A stretch of DNA of 64,000 nt from Spirosoma rhododendri (GTDB lineage Bacteria > Bacteroidota > Bacteroidia > Cytophagales > Spirosomataceae): assembly GCF_012849055.1 (NCBI RefSeq), contig NZ_CP051677.1, forward strand, positions 4,417,001-4,481,000, written 5' to 3'. Under the pieces are notes generated by a model. The model did no database searches, was not told the origin of the DNA, and worked only from the letters and a program-made list of their open reading frames with translations. Made by a program: the position numbers and the translations under genes. Below are positions 17,216 to 25,739 of this stretch, piece after piece (the first letter of the stretch is position 1; every line of letters begins with the position of its first letter).

Positions 17216-19360
17216 ATGGCCATTGACATCACCGACCGTGTAAGTACAGCCGCCCGACGCGACATTCTCGATCTCGAACGCCGGATCAGTTCGTTTCAAT
17301 CGGGCGACATTGCCGACGAAGCATTTCGTAAGTTTCGGCTTACGCGGGGCGTTTATGGGCAGCGGCAACCGGGCGTACAGATGATTCGTATCAAGCTGCC
17401 CTACGGCCGAATCACAGCCGACCAGCTTATCCGCATCGCCGACCTGTCGGACAAATACGCAACGGGGAATCTGCACGCGACCACCCGGCAGGATATTCAG
17501 CTGCACTTCGTCAAACTGGCCGATTCGCCCCAGCTTTGGGCCGAACTGGAAGACGCGGGCATTACGCTGAAGGAAGCCTGCGGCAACACGGTTCGTAACG
17601 TGACGGGATCGGCCCGCGCCGGTATCGATCCAACCGAGCCGTTCGACATTACGCCCTACGCCTACTCGATTTTCGATTATTTCCTGCGGAATCCGATCTG
17701 TCAGGACATGGGCCGTAAGTTCAAGATTGCGGTGTCGTCCAGCGAAGCCGACTCGGCCTACGGCTACATGCACGACGTGGGTCTGGTACCGCGTATGCAG
17801 GATGGCAAGCGGGGCTTTAAAGTGATGCTCGGCGGTGGGCTGGGCGCTCAACCGTTCTCGGCCCAAACAGCCTCCGAGTTCATGGAGGAGGAGCGGATCA
17901 TCCCGTTTATCGAGGGCGTCATCCGCGTGTTCGACCGCTATGGCGAACGGCAGAAACGCCATAAAGCCCGGATGAAATATCTCCTCAACGACATCGGTCT
18001 GGAGGAAATGCTCCGGCTCGTCGAGGAAGAAACGCTGGCATTGAAAGTTAAGGAGTTTGACGTTCAAGGTTTAACGTTTAACGTTGCCACTGAGTCAGAT
18101 GAGCAGCCGTCAACGGTAAACATTGAAGCACAAACTGAAAACCCAGCTTACGCAACCTGGCTGAAAACCAACGTCTTCGAGCAGAAGCAGGCGGGCTGGT
18201 ATGCCGTGCAACTGCGCGTGCTACTGGGCGATATGCACTCGGATACAGCGCGGGCACTGGCAGAGATTGTAAAACAATACGCTGCCGACGATATCCGCGT
18301 GACGGTCAATCAGGGGTATCTGCTCCGGTTTGTCCGGCCCGAGAACCTGCCTGCCGTCTTCGACGCACTCGACGCGCTGGGCCTGGCCGAACCCGGCTTC
18401 GACACCACCGCCGACATCACGACCTGCCCCGGCACCGATACCTGTAATCTCGCCATTTCGAGCAGCTATGGCATCACGCGGGCACTGGAGACGATGATGC
18501 GCGAAGAGTTTCCCGATCTTGTTTTCAACGACGACATCAAGATCAAGATTTCGGGTTGCATGAACGGTTGTGGTCAACATTCTGTCGCGAACATTGGCTA
18601 CCACGGCTCGTCGCTGAAAAACGGTGCGTACGTGCTGCCTGCGCTGCAAGTGCTGCTCGGTGGTGGTTTCAACGGCAAAGGCGAAGGCCTGATCGCCGAC
18701 AAGGTCATTAAGATTCCGAGCAAGCGCGGCCCCGATTCGCTGCGCTACCTGCTCCGCGATTTCGAAACCAACGCCTTCGACGGTGAATACTTCAGCGACT
18801 ACTACGCACGGCAGGGCAAGAACTATTTCTACCAGTTGCTGAAACCGCTGGCCGATCTGAAAACGCTCGTCAATACCGATTACATCGACTGGGACCATAC
18901 CGAAGCTTACGTAACGGAAGTGGGCGTGGGCGAATGTGCCAGCGTACTGATCGACCTCGTCGCAACGACGCTGGAGGAAGCCACCGAAAAAGCTGGCTGG
19001 TCGCGTGAAGCGCTGACCGACGGTCGCTGGGCCGATGCGCTGTACCATGCGTATAACGTATTCGTTACCGGTGCTAAAGCTGCGCTGATGAGCCGCGACG
19101 TACCGACAAACACGCAGTACGGCATCATCAACGACTTCGACAAAACGTTTGCGGGTGAACCGGGTTTCCACCCCACCGAAGGTGATTTCAAGGCGCAGGT
19201 GTTCAGCATCAACAAGCAGGAGCCGTCGGAAGCGTTTGCCCGGCAGTTCCTGACCGACGCCGACGCTTTTCTGCACTCGGTACAAACCTACCGCGACGCG
19301 CAGATCGAACACGACGGCCTCCCCGAACTCCACGAACTCGTGCAGGCCAAGGACAGCTAA
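17216..19360 (+). CDS. Siroheme-dependent sulfite/nitrite reductase
   Basis: This roughly 714-residue enzyme carries out six-electron reduction of sulfite to sulfide, or nitrite to ammonia. Two ferredoxin-like half domains and two siroheme/4Fe-4S domains are present. The cluster cysteines are in TCPGTDTCNLA (about 402-412) and SGCMNGCGQHS (about 445-455). The ATG at 17216 is preferred over the in-frame TTG at 17189. The substrate cannot be settled from motifs. The partner gene cobA directly downstream supplies the siroheme precursor. Residues about 282-305 (DVQGLTFNVATESDEQPS) are encoded by a GGTTTAA-dialect inverted repeat inserted in frame between the two halves. The C-terminal 120 residues after about 590 are an extension with no motif I recognise. 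Confidence 0.88.
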   Translation: MAIDITDRVSTAARRDILDLERRISSFQSGDIADEAFRKFRLTRGVYGQRQPGVQMIRIKLPYGRITADQLIRIADLSDKYATGNLHATTRQDIQLHFVKLADSPQLWAELEDAGITLKEACGNTVRNVTGSARAGIDPTEPFDITPYAYSIFDYFLRNPICQDMGRKFKIAVSSSEADSAYGYMHDVGLVPRMQDGKRGFKVMLGGGLGAQPFSAQTASEFMEEERIIPFIEGVIRVFDRYGERQKRHKARMKYLLNDIGLEEMLRLVEEETLALKVKEFDVQGLTFNVATESDEQPSTVNIEAQTENPAYATWLKTNVFEQKQAGWYAVQLRVLLGDMHSDTARALAEIVKQYAADDIRVTVNQGYLLRFVRPENLPAVFDALDALGLAEPGFDTTADITTCPGTDTCNLAISSSYGITRALETMMREEFPDLVFNDDIKIKISGCMNGCGQHSVANIGYHGSSLKNGAYVLPALQVLLGGGFNGKGEGLIADKVIKIPSKRGPDSLRYLLRDFETNAFDGEYFSDYYARQGKNYFYQLLKPLADLKTLVNTDYIDWDHTEAYVTEVGVGECASVLIDLVATTLEEATEKAGWSREALTDGRWADALYHAYNVFVTGAKAALMSRDVPTNTQYGIINDFDKTFAGEPGFHPTEGDFKAQVFSINKQEPSEAFARQFLTDADAFLHSVQTYRDAQIEHDGLPELHELVQAKDS
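18058..18127. repeat. In-frame GGTTTAA-dialect repeat inside the sulfite reductase gene
   Basis: The coding sequence from about 18058 contains CGTTCAAGG, TTTAACG and TTTAACGTTG words. About 24 bp later come the complements CAACGGTAAACATTGAAG (18110-18127). The arms pair imperfectly, like the intergenic members at 16.5, 29.5, 37.2, 54.3 and 61.4 kb. The frame stays open across it. Confidence 0.65.
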
Positions 19361-19363
19361 CGG

Positions 19364-19450
19364 GGTTGAATGACTAAGTGACAGAATGATTGAATAAGCT
19401 GGCACATTCATTCTATCACTCAGTCATTTAATCATTCTATCATTCAATTC
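19364..19450. repeat. GAATGATT-dialect inverted repeat after sulfite reductase
   Basis: Left arm (19364-19395) is made of TTGAATGA, AAGTGACA, GAATGATT words. The right arm (19407-19450) is made of CATTCTATCACTCA-type complements. The loop core GCTGGCACA is at 19398-19406. It starts 4 bp past the TAA at 19358-19360 and ends at the ATG of cobA. Confidence 0.8.
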
Positions 19451-20200
19451 ATGAAGCTTACGCTCGTAGGGGCCGGTCCCGGTGATCCCGATTTGATAAC
19501 GCTTAAGGGTGTGAAAGCGCTGCAACAGGCCGACGTGGTCATGTATGACGCGCTCGTTCACCCTGATCTACTGACGCACTGCCGCCCGGATGCGCTGCTG
19601 GTGTACGTTGGCAAGCGACGCGGTGCGTATTCCTGTATGCAGGAAGATATCAACCCGCTGATTGTGCATTACGCGCAGCAGTACGGCCACGTCGTGCGGC
19701 TCAAAGGGGGCGACTCGTTTGTGTTTGGGCGGGGCTACGAAGAACTCGACTACGCCCGGCAGCACGGCCTCGACACAGCCGTCGTACCGGGTCTGTCGAG
19801 CAGTTACGCCGTACCCGCGTCGGCGGGCGTTCCGCTAACGACGCGCGGTCTGTCGGAAAGCTTCTGGGTCGTTACGGGCACCACCAAAGCCGGGCAGCTA
19901 TCCGCCGATCTGACACTGGCGGCTCAGTCATCGGCAACGGTCGTCGTGCTGATGGGTATGCACAAGCTGCCCGACATCGCCCGTTTGTTTGCCGAACAGG
20001 GTAAGGCCGATACGCCCATAGCAATCATTCAGAACGGTACCCTGCCCGAACAGCGCGTCGTGACGGGGCACATCCATTCCATTGTCGACCGGGTGGCCGA
20101 AACGCAGATCGACAACCCGGCCATTATCGTAATCGGTGCCGTTGCGGGCCTGACGACCGATCAATACGCGTCGATAGCGGCTGCCGTAGGTCAGGACTAA
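19451..20200 (+). CDS. cobA: Uroporphyrinogen-III C-methyltransferase
   Basis: This 249-residue SAM-dependent methyltransferase makes precorrin-2, the precursor of siroheme and cobalamin. It carries the N-terminal LVGAGPGDPDLITLKGVKAL (about 4-23) and the VRLKGGDSFVFGRGYEE block (about 82-98). It is a single-domain CobA rather than a fused CysG. Placed directly after the siroheme enzyme sulfite reductase and in the same direction, it most likely feeds siroheme synthesis. The oxidase/ferrochelatase step must be encoded elsewhere. Confidence 0.93.
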   Translation: MKLTLVGAGPGDPDLITLKGVKALQQADVVMYDALVHPDLLTHCRPDALLVYVGKRRGAYSCMQEDINPLIVHYAQQYGHVVRLKGGDSFVFGRGYEELDYARQHGLDTAVVPGLSSSYAVPASAGVPLTTRGLSESFWVVTGTTKAGQLSADLTLAAQSSATVVVLMGMHKLPDIARLFAEQGKADTPIAIIQNGTLPEQRVVTGHIHSIVDRVAETQIDNPAIIVIGAVAGLTTDQYASIAAAVGQD

Positions 20201-20217
20201 CAGGCCCATCATAAATG

Positions 20218-20255
20218 AAAGCGCCCCACAGTTTTTGTGCTGTGGGGCGCTTTTT
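20218..20255. terminator. Bidirectional terminator between cobA and hisS
   Basis: AAAGCGCCCCACAG (20218-20231) pairs perfectly with CTGTGGGGCGCTTT (20240-20253) and ends in TTTTT. The A-rich left side lets it also end hisS from the other direction. Confidence 0.92.
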
Positions 20256-20272
20256 AGTTGTAGCTCTGCTGT

Positions 20273-21649
20273 CTACCCAATACGTTCGGTCACAAACGAT
20301 ACTACATCGTTGGTGGCAACTTTGTGCTGTTCGCCGGAGACCATATTTTTGATCGTCAACTGATTCGTCTGTACTTCTTCGGAGCCGATCAGGACCACAA
20401 ACGGAATCTGCTTGGCGTTGGCGTAGTCGAGCATCTTTTTCACTTTCGCCAAGTCGGGGTAGACCTCGGCCGAGACGTTGGCCGTCCGAAACTGACTTAG
20501 CAACGGCAGTGCTACTACGCGTGCGTCGGCGTCGAACGGGATAATCAGCACCTTTGTCCCCTGCCCGGCTCCCTCAGGAAACAGAGCCAGTTCGTCCATG
20601 ACGTCGTAAATCCGGTCGACACCGAAGGAGATACCCACCCCCGATAGCCCCGGCATTCCGAACGCGCCCGTCAGGTTGTCGTAGCGACCGCCCCCGCTGA
20701 TGCTACCGATGGACACGCCGTTCGCTTTTACTTCAAAAATGGCCCCTGTGTAGTACGACAGCCCCCGCGCCAGCGTCGGATCGATCTCGATCTGCGCGTT
20801 TTCCAGCCCAGCCAGTTCAGCTAATTGCAATGTTTCGCGCAACTCAGCCACTCCTTTCTGCGCCGTTGCTGATGCTGCCAGCCAATTGGTTAGCTGATCG
20901 AGTGTGGCGGCTGTCGATGCGTTGTCGAAGGTAAAGAGCGGGTCTAGCTGGCTAATTGCTTCTTCCGAAAAACCGCGTTCGCGTAGTTCGTCCAGTACCT
21001 TGTCTTTGCCGATCTTGTCCAGCTTATCGATGGCGACGGAGAGCGGTCCCTCCTGCCCCGGCATTCCGATGGCTTCAGCGATACCGGCCAGAATTTTCCG
21101 GTTGTTGATCTTCAGCGTAAAATCCTGAATTCCCAGGTTGCGCATCACCTCGTGAATCATCAGGATGATCTCGGCTTCGCAGATGAGCGAATCGGTACCC
21201 ACCACGTCGGCGTCGCACTGATAAAACTCGCGGTAGCGGCCTTTCTGTGGCCGGTCGGCGCGCCACACGGGCTGCATCTGATACCGCTTGAAGGGCATCG
21301 GCAGGTTGTTGCGGTTCATCACCACATACCGGGCAAACGGCACCGTCAGATCATAGCGCAGCCCTTTCTCGCTGATTTTCGGCGTCAGCTTTTTACTGCC
21401 CGTTTGCAGATCGGCGTCGGTCAGGCTACCGGCAAAATCGCCGGAGTTGAGAATCTTAAACAGGAGTTGATCGCCCTCATCGCCGTACTTCCCCATCAGC
21501 GTCGACAGGTTTTCCATAGATGGGGTTTCGAGCGGTTGAAAGCCAAAGCGTTGAAAGGTCTGGCGAATGGTATCGAAAATGAAGAGCCGTTTGCGCATCT
21601 GCTCCGGCCCGAAATCGCGGGTACCTTTGGGTAAGGTCGGTTTTTGCAT
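20273..21649 (-). CDS. hisS: Histidyl-tRNA synthetase
   Basis: This 458-residue class II aminoacyl-tRNA synthetase charges tRNA-His. It opens with LPKGTRDFGPEQMRKR. Motif 2 and adjacent residues are in MPFKRYQMQPVWRADRPQKGRYREFYQCD, the histidine-specific loops are ARGLSYYTGAIFEV and SIGSISGGGRYDNLTGAFG, and a C-terminal anticodon-binding domain covers about 365-455. A perfect -7 box TATTTTTG ends only 4 bp before the ATG, predicting a leaderless transcript. Confidence 0.96.
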   Translation of the reverse strand: MQKPTLPKGTRDFGPEQMRKRLFIFDTIRQTFQRFGFQPLETPSMENLSTLMGKYGDEGDQLLFKILNSGDFAGSLTDADLQTGSKKLTPKISEKGLRYDLTVPFARYVVMNRNNLPMPFKRYQMQPVWRADRPQKGRYREFYQCDADVVGTDSLICEAEIILMIHEVMRNLGIQDFTLKINNRKILAGIAEAIGMPGQEGPLSVAIDKLDKIGKDKVLDELRERGFSEEAISQLDPLFTFDNASTAATLDQLTNWLAASATAQKGVAELRETLQLAELAGLENAQIEIDPTLARGLSYYTGAIFEVKANGVSIGSISGGGRYDNLTGAFGMPGLSGVGISFGVDRIYDVMDELALFPEGAGQGTKVLIIPFDADARVVALPLLSQFRTANVSAEVYPDLAKVKKMLDYANAKQIPFVVLIGSEEVQTNQLTIKNMVSGEQHKVATNDVVSFVTERIG

Positions 21650-21653
21650 GGCG

Positions 21654-21661
21654 CAAAAATA
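21654..21661 (-). promoter_or_regulatory. -7 box of hisS, predicted leaderless start
   Basis: TATTTTTG on the minus strand is followed by CGCC and the ATG at 21649. With transcription starting about 4-6 nt past the box, the mRNA would begin at or next to the start codon. Confidence 0.65.
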
Positions 21662-21770
21662 AGGGACAGGATTACAGGATAAACAGGATTCTGAGGTTTT
21701 GAGTGGCCACCCGGCTTTCCTATGTAGTTAAAAAGACTGCTAGTTTCTGTCGTTTTATCAGGAAAAACAC

Positions 21771-21778
21771 TATTTTTG
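21771..21778 (+). promoter_or_regulatory. -7 box of the 52-residue basic protein gene
   Basis: TATTTTTG matches TAnnTTTG exactly and lies 44 bp upstream of the ATG at 21823. It supports that start over the longer frame from 21703, whose extra codons run through the promoter. Confidence 0.6.
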
Positions 21779-21822
21779 CGGTTCGAAAATCTGAACCGTC
21801 ATTTATCATATACAATACCGTC

Positions 21823-21981
21823 ATGGGAGTTACTGAACTGAAGCGGAAAGGCCGTCGGAACCGCGCCATCGCCAACAACAAGACAAACGCTATCAAACAA
21901 CTGCTGCGTAAGCCAATCATCCGCAACGTCGATGTAGAGGCTATCAAGGCTTCGTTTGACGAAAAGAAGCAGCAGGCTTAA
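21823..21981 (+). CDS. Conserved 52-residue basic protein
   Basis: The protein begins MGVTELKRKGRRNRAIANNK and ends DEKKQQA. It is rich in Lys/Arg/Asn with no membrane segment. From memory, near-identical small proteins are found across Cytophagales genomes with no assigned function. The strong basic N-terminal half suggests RNA or ribosome binding, which is inference only. The start is fixed by the -7 box at 21771 and a clear intrinsic terminator follows at 22004. It is a single-gene transcription unit. Confidence 0.75.
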   Translation: MGVTELKRKGRRNRAIANNKTNAIKQLLRKPIIRNVDVEAIKASFDEKKQQA

Positions 21982-21997
21982 GCACAACTTGCCTTGC

Positions 21998-22321
21998 TCA
22001 TCGATCCTCACTCCGACCGGGTGAGGATTTTTGTTTTGTAACGGTTAACGGCTGATTACGGCTCCGCCCCCGATCCCGCTTCTTTAGTTCCCGCCGGACG
22101 AACCGCCGATAATCGAGTTGCGACCGGAAACGCTGCGCCTGCCCAAACAACAGCAGCCCACCCACAATCAGGATCAGGCCATACGCACCCCAAAGTGCCC
22201 ACTGCGTCGTTGGTGCACCCTGCATCCGCCTGGTAGCCGCTTCACTAAACACGCATAGCCCCACCACAAACGCCAGCAGACTTAACGGCGTGAGCAGCTG
22301 CCACTTAGTGCGTGTACTCAT
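21998..22321 (-). CDS. Small two-span membrane protein, unknown function
   Basis: From the ATG at 22321 the protein starts MSTRTKWQLLTPLSLLAFVV and has two membrane spans (about 6-27 and 42-62), a basic stretch (RRFVRRELKKRDRGRSR) and a hydrophilic tail. The frame is open to 22411 with further possible starts at 22366 and 22411. The last codons run through the terminator of the convergent small gene. I recall similar unnamed proteins in Spirosoma-like genomes but know no function. Confidence 0.55.
   Translation of the reverse strand: MSTRTKWQLLTPLSLLAFVVGLCVFSEAATRRMQGAPTTQWALWGAYGLILIVGGLLLFGQAQRFRSQLDYRRFVRRELKKRDRGRSRNQPLTVTKQKSSPGRSEDR
22004..22036 (+). terminator. Terminator of the 52-residue protein gene
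   Basis: ATCCTCAC (22004-22011) pairs with GTGAGGAT (22021-22028), followed by TTTTTGTTTTG. It overlaps the 3' end of the opposing small membrane-protein gene. Confidence 0.8.
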
Positions 22322-22510
22322 GCGGTTAATCATCCGTTGACCGGGTGGTTTTCTAAGCTTAGTCATCTCTGTAGGCTGCGTCCTTTTATTCGCGCAATCA
22401 GTTTCATACATCTGTATGAAGACTTAACAATTACGTAATATACATTAAAGTCAGGCCATTGTCAAGCCTTTTCTCTTTAGTAGAACGGCAAAATACGGAC
22501 CAGCCTTGCG

Positions 22511-23521
22511 TCAGGATGGGTAATCGATAGTAGCCCCCGTTTCGCGAAATCCCTTCGGCTCGCGCAGTCGTTTCCAGCCCTCACTTAGAAAACCGATACC
22601 GTAGCCTATCAGTTGCACAAAGGCCGCTTCCACGCTCAATAGGCCCACGTACAGACTGCTTTCTTTGCGGGTTGCATCGATCAGAATAGCCAGCGAAAAC
22701 ACCAGCAGACCCGCAACGGCCAGCCCAAACAGCCAGGGGCTGATGAGTAGCCAGACAGGAACGGAAAAAACGTAGAGGGTAAACAGGGCCGGAAACGTGT
22801 GCACCAGTTTCAGTTCGCGGGGGTAGTAGCGCGAGATGTTGATGCGGGCACGACCAAAAAAGCGAAGCTGCCGATAAAATTGAGCGAAGCGGGTCCGGCG
22901 TTTGTGGTAGATATACGCGTCGGGAATCAGGCCGGTGGTAAAGCCACTCTCGATAATCCGAATGGCGAATTCGATGTCTTCGCCCATCCGGCTGAGTCGG
23001 TACCCGCGCGTTTTCTCCCACACCTGCCGCGACAGCCCCATGTTGAAACTGCGCGGATGGTAGGTACCGCCCAGATTGGTTTTGCTGCCCCGGATGCCGC
23101 CCGTTGTGAAGGGCGACGTCATCGAATAACTGATGGCTTTCTGGACGGGCGTAAAATCAGGGTGCGCGCGGTCGGGGCCACCGTACGCATCGAGCCACTG
23201 CCCGGCAAGGTGCTGACTGACGGTTTGGAAATAGTGGGGCGGCACAAGGGCATCGGAGTCGAAGATCACGAAGTAGTCGCCGGTGGCCCGCTCGAAGCCG
23301 TAGTTGCGCGCAAAACCCTGCCCCGAGTTGGGTTTTTCAAAGTAACGGATCGCCAGTTTGCTGGCGAACTCAACAACCACATCCTCAGCCCGCTCCACCG
23401 ACCCGTCTTCAATCACCAGCACTTCGAAGTTGGTGTAGGTCTGACGAGTCAGACTCGTCAGCAGTTCACGCAGTTCGTCGGGGCGGTTAAAAACGGGAAT
23501 GATGATGGAAAACCGGAGCAT
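22511..23521 (-). CDS. Family 2 glycosyltransferase with C-terminal membrane spans
   Basis: This 336-residue GT-A fold enzyme shows the nucleotide-sugar binding start FSIIIPVFNRPDELRELLTS, the VIEDGS aspartate (about 36-41), DYFVIFDSDALVPPHY with the DxD-type metal site (about 88-103), and a GEDIEFAIRI acceptor-side motif (about 180-189). Two or three hydrophobic spans follow after residue 245. It would add sugar to a lipid-linked or cell-surface acceptor. The acceptor is unknown, and no polysaccharide cluster surrounds it. Confidence 0.87.
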   Translation of the reverse strand: MLRFSIIIPVFNRPDELRELLTSLTRQTYTNFEVLVIEDGSVERAEDVVVEFASKLAIRYFEKPNSGQGFARNYGFERATGDYFVIFDSDALVPPHYFQTVSQHLAGQWLDAYGGPDRAHPDFTPVQKAISYSMTSPFTTGGIRGSKTNLGGTYHPRSFNMGLSRQVWEKTRGYRLSRMGEDIEFAIRIIESGFTTGLIPDAYIYHKRRTRFAQFYRQLRFFGRARINISRYYPRELKLVHTFPALFTLYVFSVPVWLLISPWLFGLAVAGLLVFSLAILIDATRKESSLYVGLLSVEAAFVQLIGYGIGFLSEGWKRLREPKGFRETGATIDYPS

Positions 23522-23535
23522 CAGGTTTTGTTGAC

Positions 23536-23577
23536 AGAGTTACTGGATTTGATTGATGATTGATTGATTGACTGGCT
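23536..23577. repeat. Single-arm GATTGATT-dialect repeat
   Basis: The short space between the GT2 start and the redoxin stop holds TTGATTGATGATTGATTGATT followed by GACTGGCTCCC. Word composition and the TGGCT core resemble half of the repeats at 19.4 and 25.7 kb. No matching second arm is present. Confidence 0.4.
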
Positions 23578-23580
23578 CCC

Positions 23581-24327
23581 TTACTTACGGTTCAGCCGTT
23601 CGAGCACCGTTTTAAGGGCGGCATAGTCGGCTCCATCGATGAAAGCCGCTACTTTACCATCCCGATCGACCACGATACAGGTTGACCCCGCCCCGACGCC
23701 AAATTTGCGATTAAACCCGTATGCGTTCGGCACAGCGACAAACGGTAGTTTCTGCGTTTTCAGTACGTCCGCTATTTCTTCGGCCGAATCACTAAATATC
23801 CCCAATGACATAAACCCCGCTCCGGTCTGGAACGGCTGAAGTGCTTCAGCAAACTGCGCCACGTGTTTAAGGTTCCAGAAGGGTCGGTGCGTACTAATCC
23901 AGAAGCTCAGCACGACTACCTGTCCTTTCAACTCCGTCGACCGGTACTCCTTGTTGTCGATACCTTTCATCACAAACAAAGGCATCTCCGCCCCTACTTT
24001 CGGGCGGTTTTCGTCACCCCGGTTGTAGAATCGGTGCGTCTCGCGTTCTTCGCTCGTCGTAGGCCGTAACAGGTAAGAAGCCGGTTGCCCGTATTCATTC
24101 ATTACTTCTTCGAGATGATAGCCATTCCTGTCCCGCCTGGTTAGTTCTTCGTACTTACTGGCAGGAATGCGTTCTCCTGTCGCTTTGTCGATGATTATCG
24201 TTTTGTCATCAATGCGATGAGTATACGAAATGCCACCTGTCCGTGTCTCGACGGCAGGCACCTGGGCGATCGCTAACTGCCCTGCGCTCACCGCAACAGC
24301 CAGACTTATCAAGGCAAGTAATTTCAT
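23581..24327 (-). CDS. Secreted thioredoxin-fold redoxin without CxxC
   Basis: This protein has a signal peptide (MKLLALISLAVAVSAGQLAIA, ATG at 24327; an in-frame ATG at 24333 is also possible). A 90-residue spacer follows, then an AhpC/TlpA-type thioredoxin domain (about 115-248) with LKGQVVVLSFWIS and STCIVVDRDGKVAAFIDG. Where TlpA-like proteins have WCxxC this one reads FWISTHRPFW, so the active cysteines are missing. It may be a catalytically dead, binding or structural member of the family. It lies just downstream of hemL in the same direction (20 bp gap). Confidence 0.72.
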   Translation of the reverse strand: MKLLALISLAVAVSAGQLAIAQVPAVETRTGGISYTHRIDDKTIIIDKATGERIPASKYEELTRRDRNGYHLEEVMNEYGQPASYLLRPTTSEERETHRFYNRGDENRPKVGAEMPLFVMKGIDNKEYRSTELKGQVVVLSFWISTHRPFWNLKHVAQFAEALQPFQTGAGFMSLGIFSDSAEEIADVLKTQKLPFVAVPNAYGFNRKFGVGAGSTCIVVDRDGKVAAFIDGADYAALKTVLERLNRK

Positions 24328-24347
24328 ACACATCAACGTTTGGAAGA

Positions 24348-25631
24348 CTAACCAACCACTTCACGTAAACTTTCGTCGTTGGCCTGAATAATCCGGTCGA
24401 CCAGCTCGTCGGTAAGGGCGACGGAGAGGAACAGGCTTTCGAACTGCGACGGCGCCAGGTAAATACCCCGGTCGAGCATGGCGTGGAAATAGTGGCCGAA
24501 CAGCGCCGTGTCGCACGACTTGGCCCCGGCAAAGTCAATCACTGGCCGATCGGTCATAAACAGCGTAAACATCGAACTGATGTGATTGATCGTGTAGGCC
24601 AGCCCTAGCTTGTCCAGCGTTTGCCGGAAGCCCGTCGTCAGCTTGTCGCCGATCGCATCCAGCCGCGTGTATACGTTCGGGTGATCGTTGAGGTGGTGCA
24701 GCATCGCCAGCCCCGCCGACATCGCGATAGGATTTCCCGACAACGTACCGGCCTGATAAACCGGCCCGGCGGGGGCTACCATCTTCATAATATCGGCCCG
24801 GCCACCGTAGGCACCGACTGGCATACCACCGCCGATGATCTTACCCATCGTCGTCAGGTCGGGGGTGATACCGAAGCGTTCCTGCGCGCCACCTTTAGCC
24901 AGCCGGAAACCGGTCATTACCTCATCGAAGATCAGGACAACACTGTGCTGATCGCAGAGGGCGCGGATGCCTTCAAGGAAACCGGGTTCGGGCAGGACAC
25001 AGCCCATGTTCCCCACAACGGGTTCGAGGATCAGGGCCGCCACCTGATTGTGGTTGTTCAGCAGCAGTTCCTCTACCGCAGCCAGATCGTTATACGGAGC
25101 CGTAAGCGTGTCGGCGGCCGTCGCTTTTGTGACGCCCGGCGAATCGGGAATGCCCATCGTCATGGCTCCGCTACCAGCCGCAATCAGAAACGAGTCGCCG
25201 TGACCGTGGTAACAGCCCTCAAACTTGATGATTTTATCGCGACCAGTGAAGCCACGGGCTACGCGGATAGCCGCCATCGTCGCTTCGGTACCGGAATTAA
25301 CCATCCGCACCATCTCCACCGACGGCACCATCGACACGATCAGCTCGGCCATCTCGACCTCTTTACGCGTCGGGGCACCAAACGAAAATGAGTGCTGAAT
25401 AGCGTCGGCAACGGCTTTCTCGACCGGCTCAAAGGCGTGGCCCAGGATCATTGGCCCCCACGAATTAATCAGTTCGATGTATTCGCGACCGTCTTCATCG
25501 TACAGATACGGCCCTTTCGCCGATTTGATAAACAGCGGATTCCCACCCACCGACCGAAACGCCCGAACGGGTGAATTAACCCCACCGGGAATAAGCGTTT
25601 TGGCTTTCTCAAACAGTTGTTCGCTAGTCAT
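24348..25631 (-). CDS. hemL: Glutamate-1-semialdehyde 2,1-aminomutase
   Basis: This 427-residue PLP enzyme makes 5-aminolevulinate in the C5 tetrapyrrole pathway. It has the N-terminal LIPGGVNSPVRAFRSVGGNP, the substrate-loop segment YHGHGDSFLIAAGSGA, and the PLP lysine region FDEVMTGFRLAKGGAQ...TMGKIIGGGMPVGAYGG (Lys near 265). Length matches the family. Haem and siroheme enzymes elsewhere in the window (cobA, sulfite reductase) use the same pathway, though they are not linked here. Confidence 0.95.
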   Translation of the reverse strand: MTSEQLFEKAKTLIPGGVNSPVRAFRSVGGNPLFIKSAKGPYLYDEDGREYIELINSWGPMILGHAFEPVEKAVADAIQHSFSFGAPTRKEVEMAELIVSMVPSVEMVRMVNSGTEATMAAIRVARGFTGRDKIIKFEGCYHGHGDSFLIAAGSGAMTMGIPDSPGVTKATAADTLTAPYNDLAAVEELLLNNHNQVAALILEPVVGNMGCVLPEPGFLEGIRALCDQHSVVLIFDEVMTGFRLAKGGAQERFGITPDLTTMGKIIGGGMPVGAYGGRADIMKMVAPAGPVYQAGTLSGNPIAMSAGLAMLHHLNDHPNVYTRLDAIGDKLTTGFRQTLDKLGLAYTINHISSMFTLFMTDRPVIDFAGAKSCDTALFGHYFHAMLDRGIYLAPSQFESLFLSVALTDELVDRIIQANDESLREVVG

Positions 25632-25633
25632 AA

Positions 25634-25739
25634 TTTTGACTGATTGAATGATAGAATGATTGAGTGATAAAGCGACTGAATGGTAGGATGTGCCAGCCTA
25701 TTCAATCATTCTATCACTCACTCATTCACTCACTCACTA
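25634..25739. repeat. GAATGATT-dialect inverted repeat upstream of hemL
   Basis: Left arm words TTGAATGATAGAATGATT and GAGTGATAAAG face right arm TTCAATCATTCTATCACTCA and repeats of CACTCACT. The loop core TGTGCCAGC at 25689-25697 is the reverse complement of the core of the 19.4-kb copy. The TAG stop of the upstream gene (25737-25739) is formed by the final CACTCACTAA of the arm. Confidence 0.8.
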
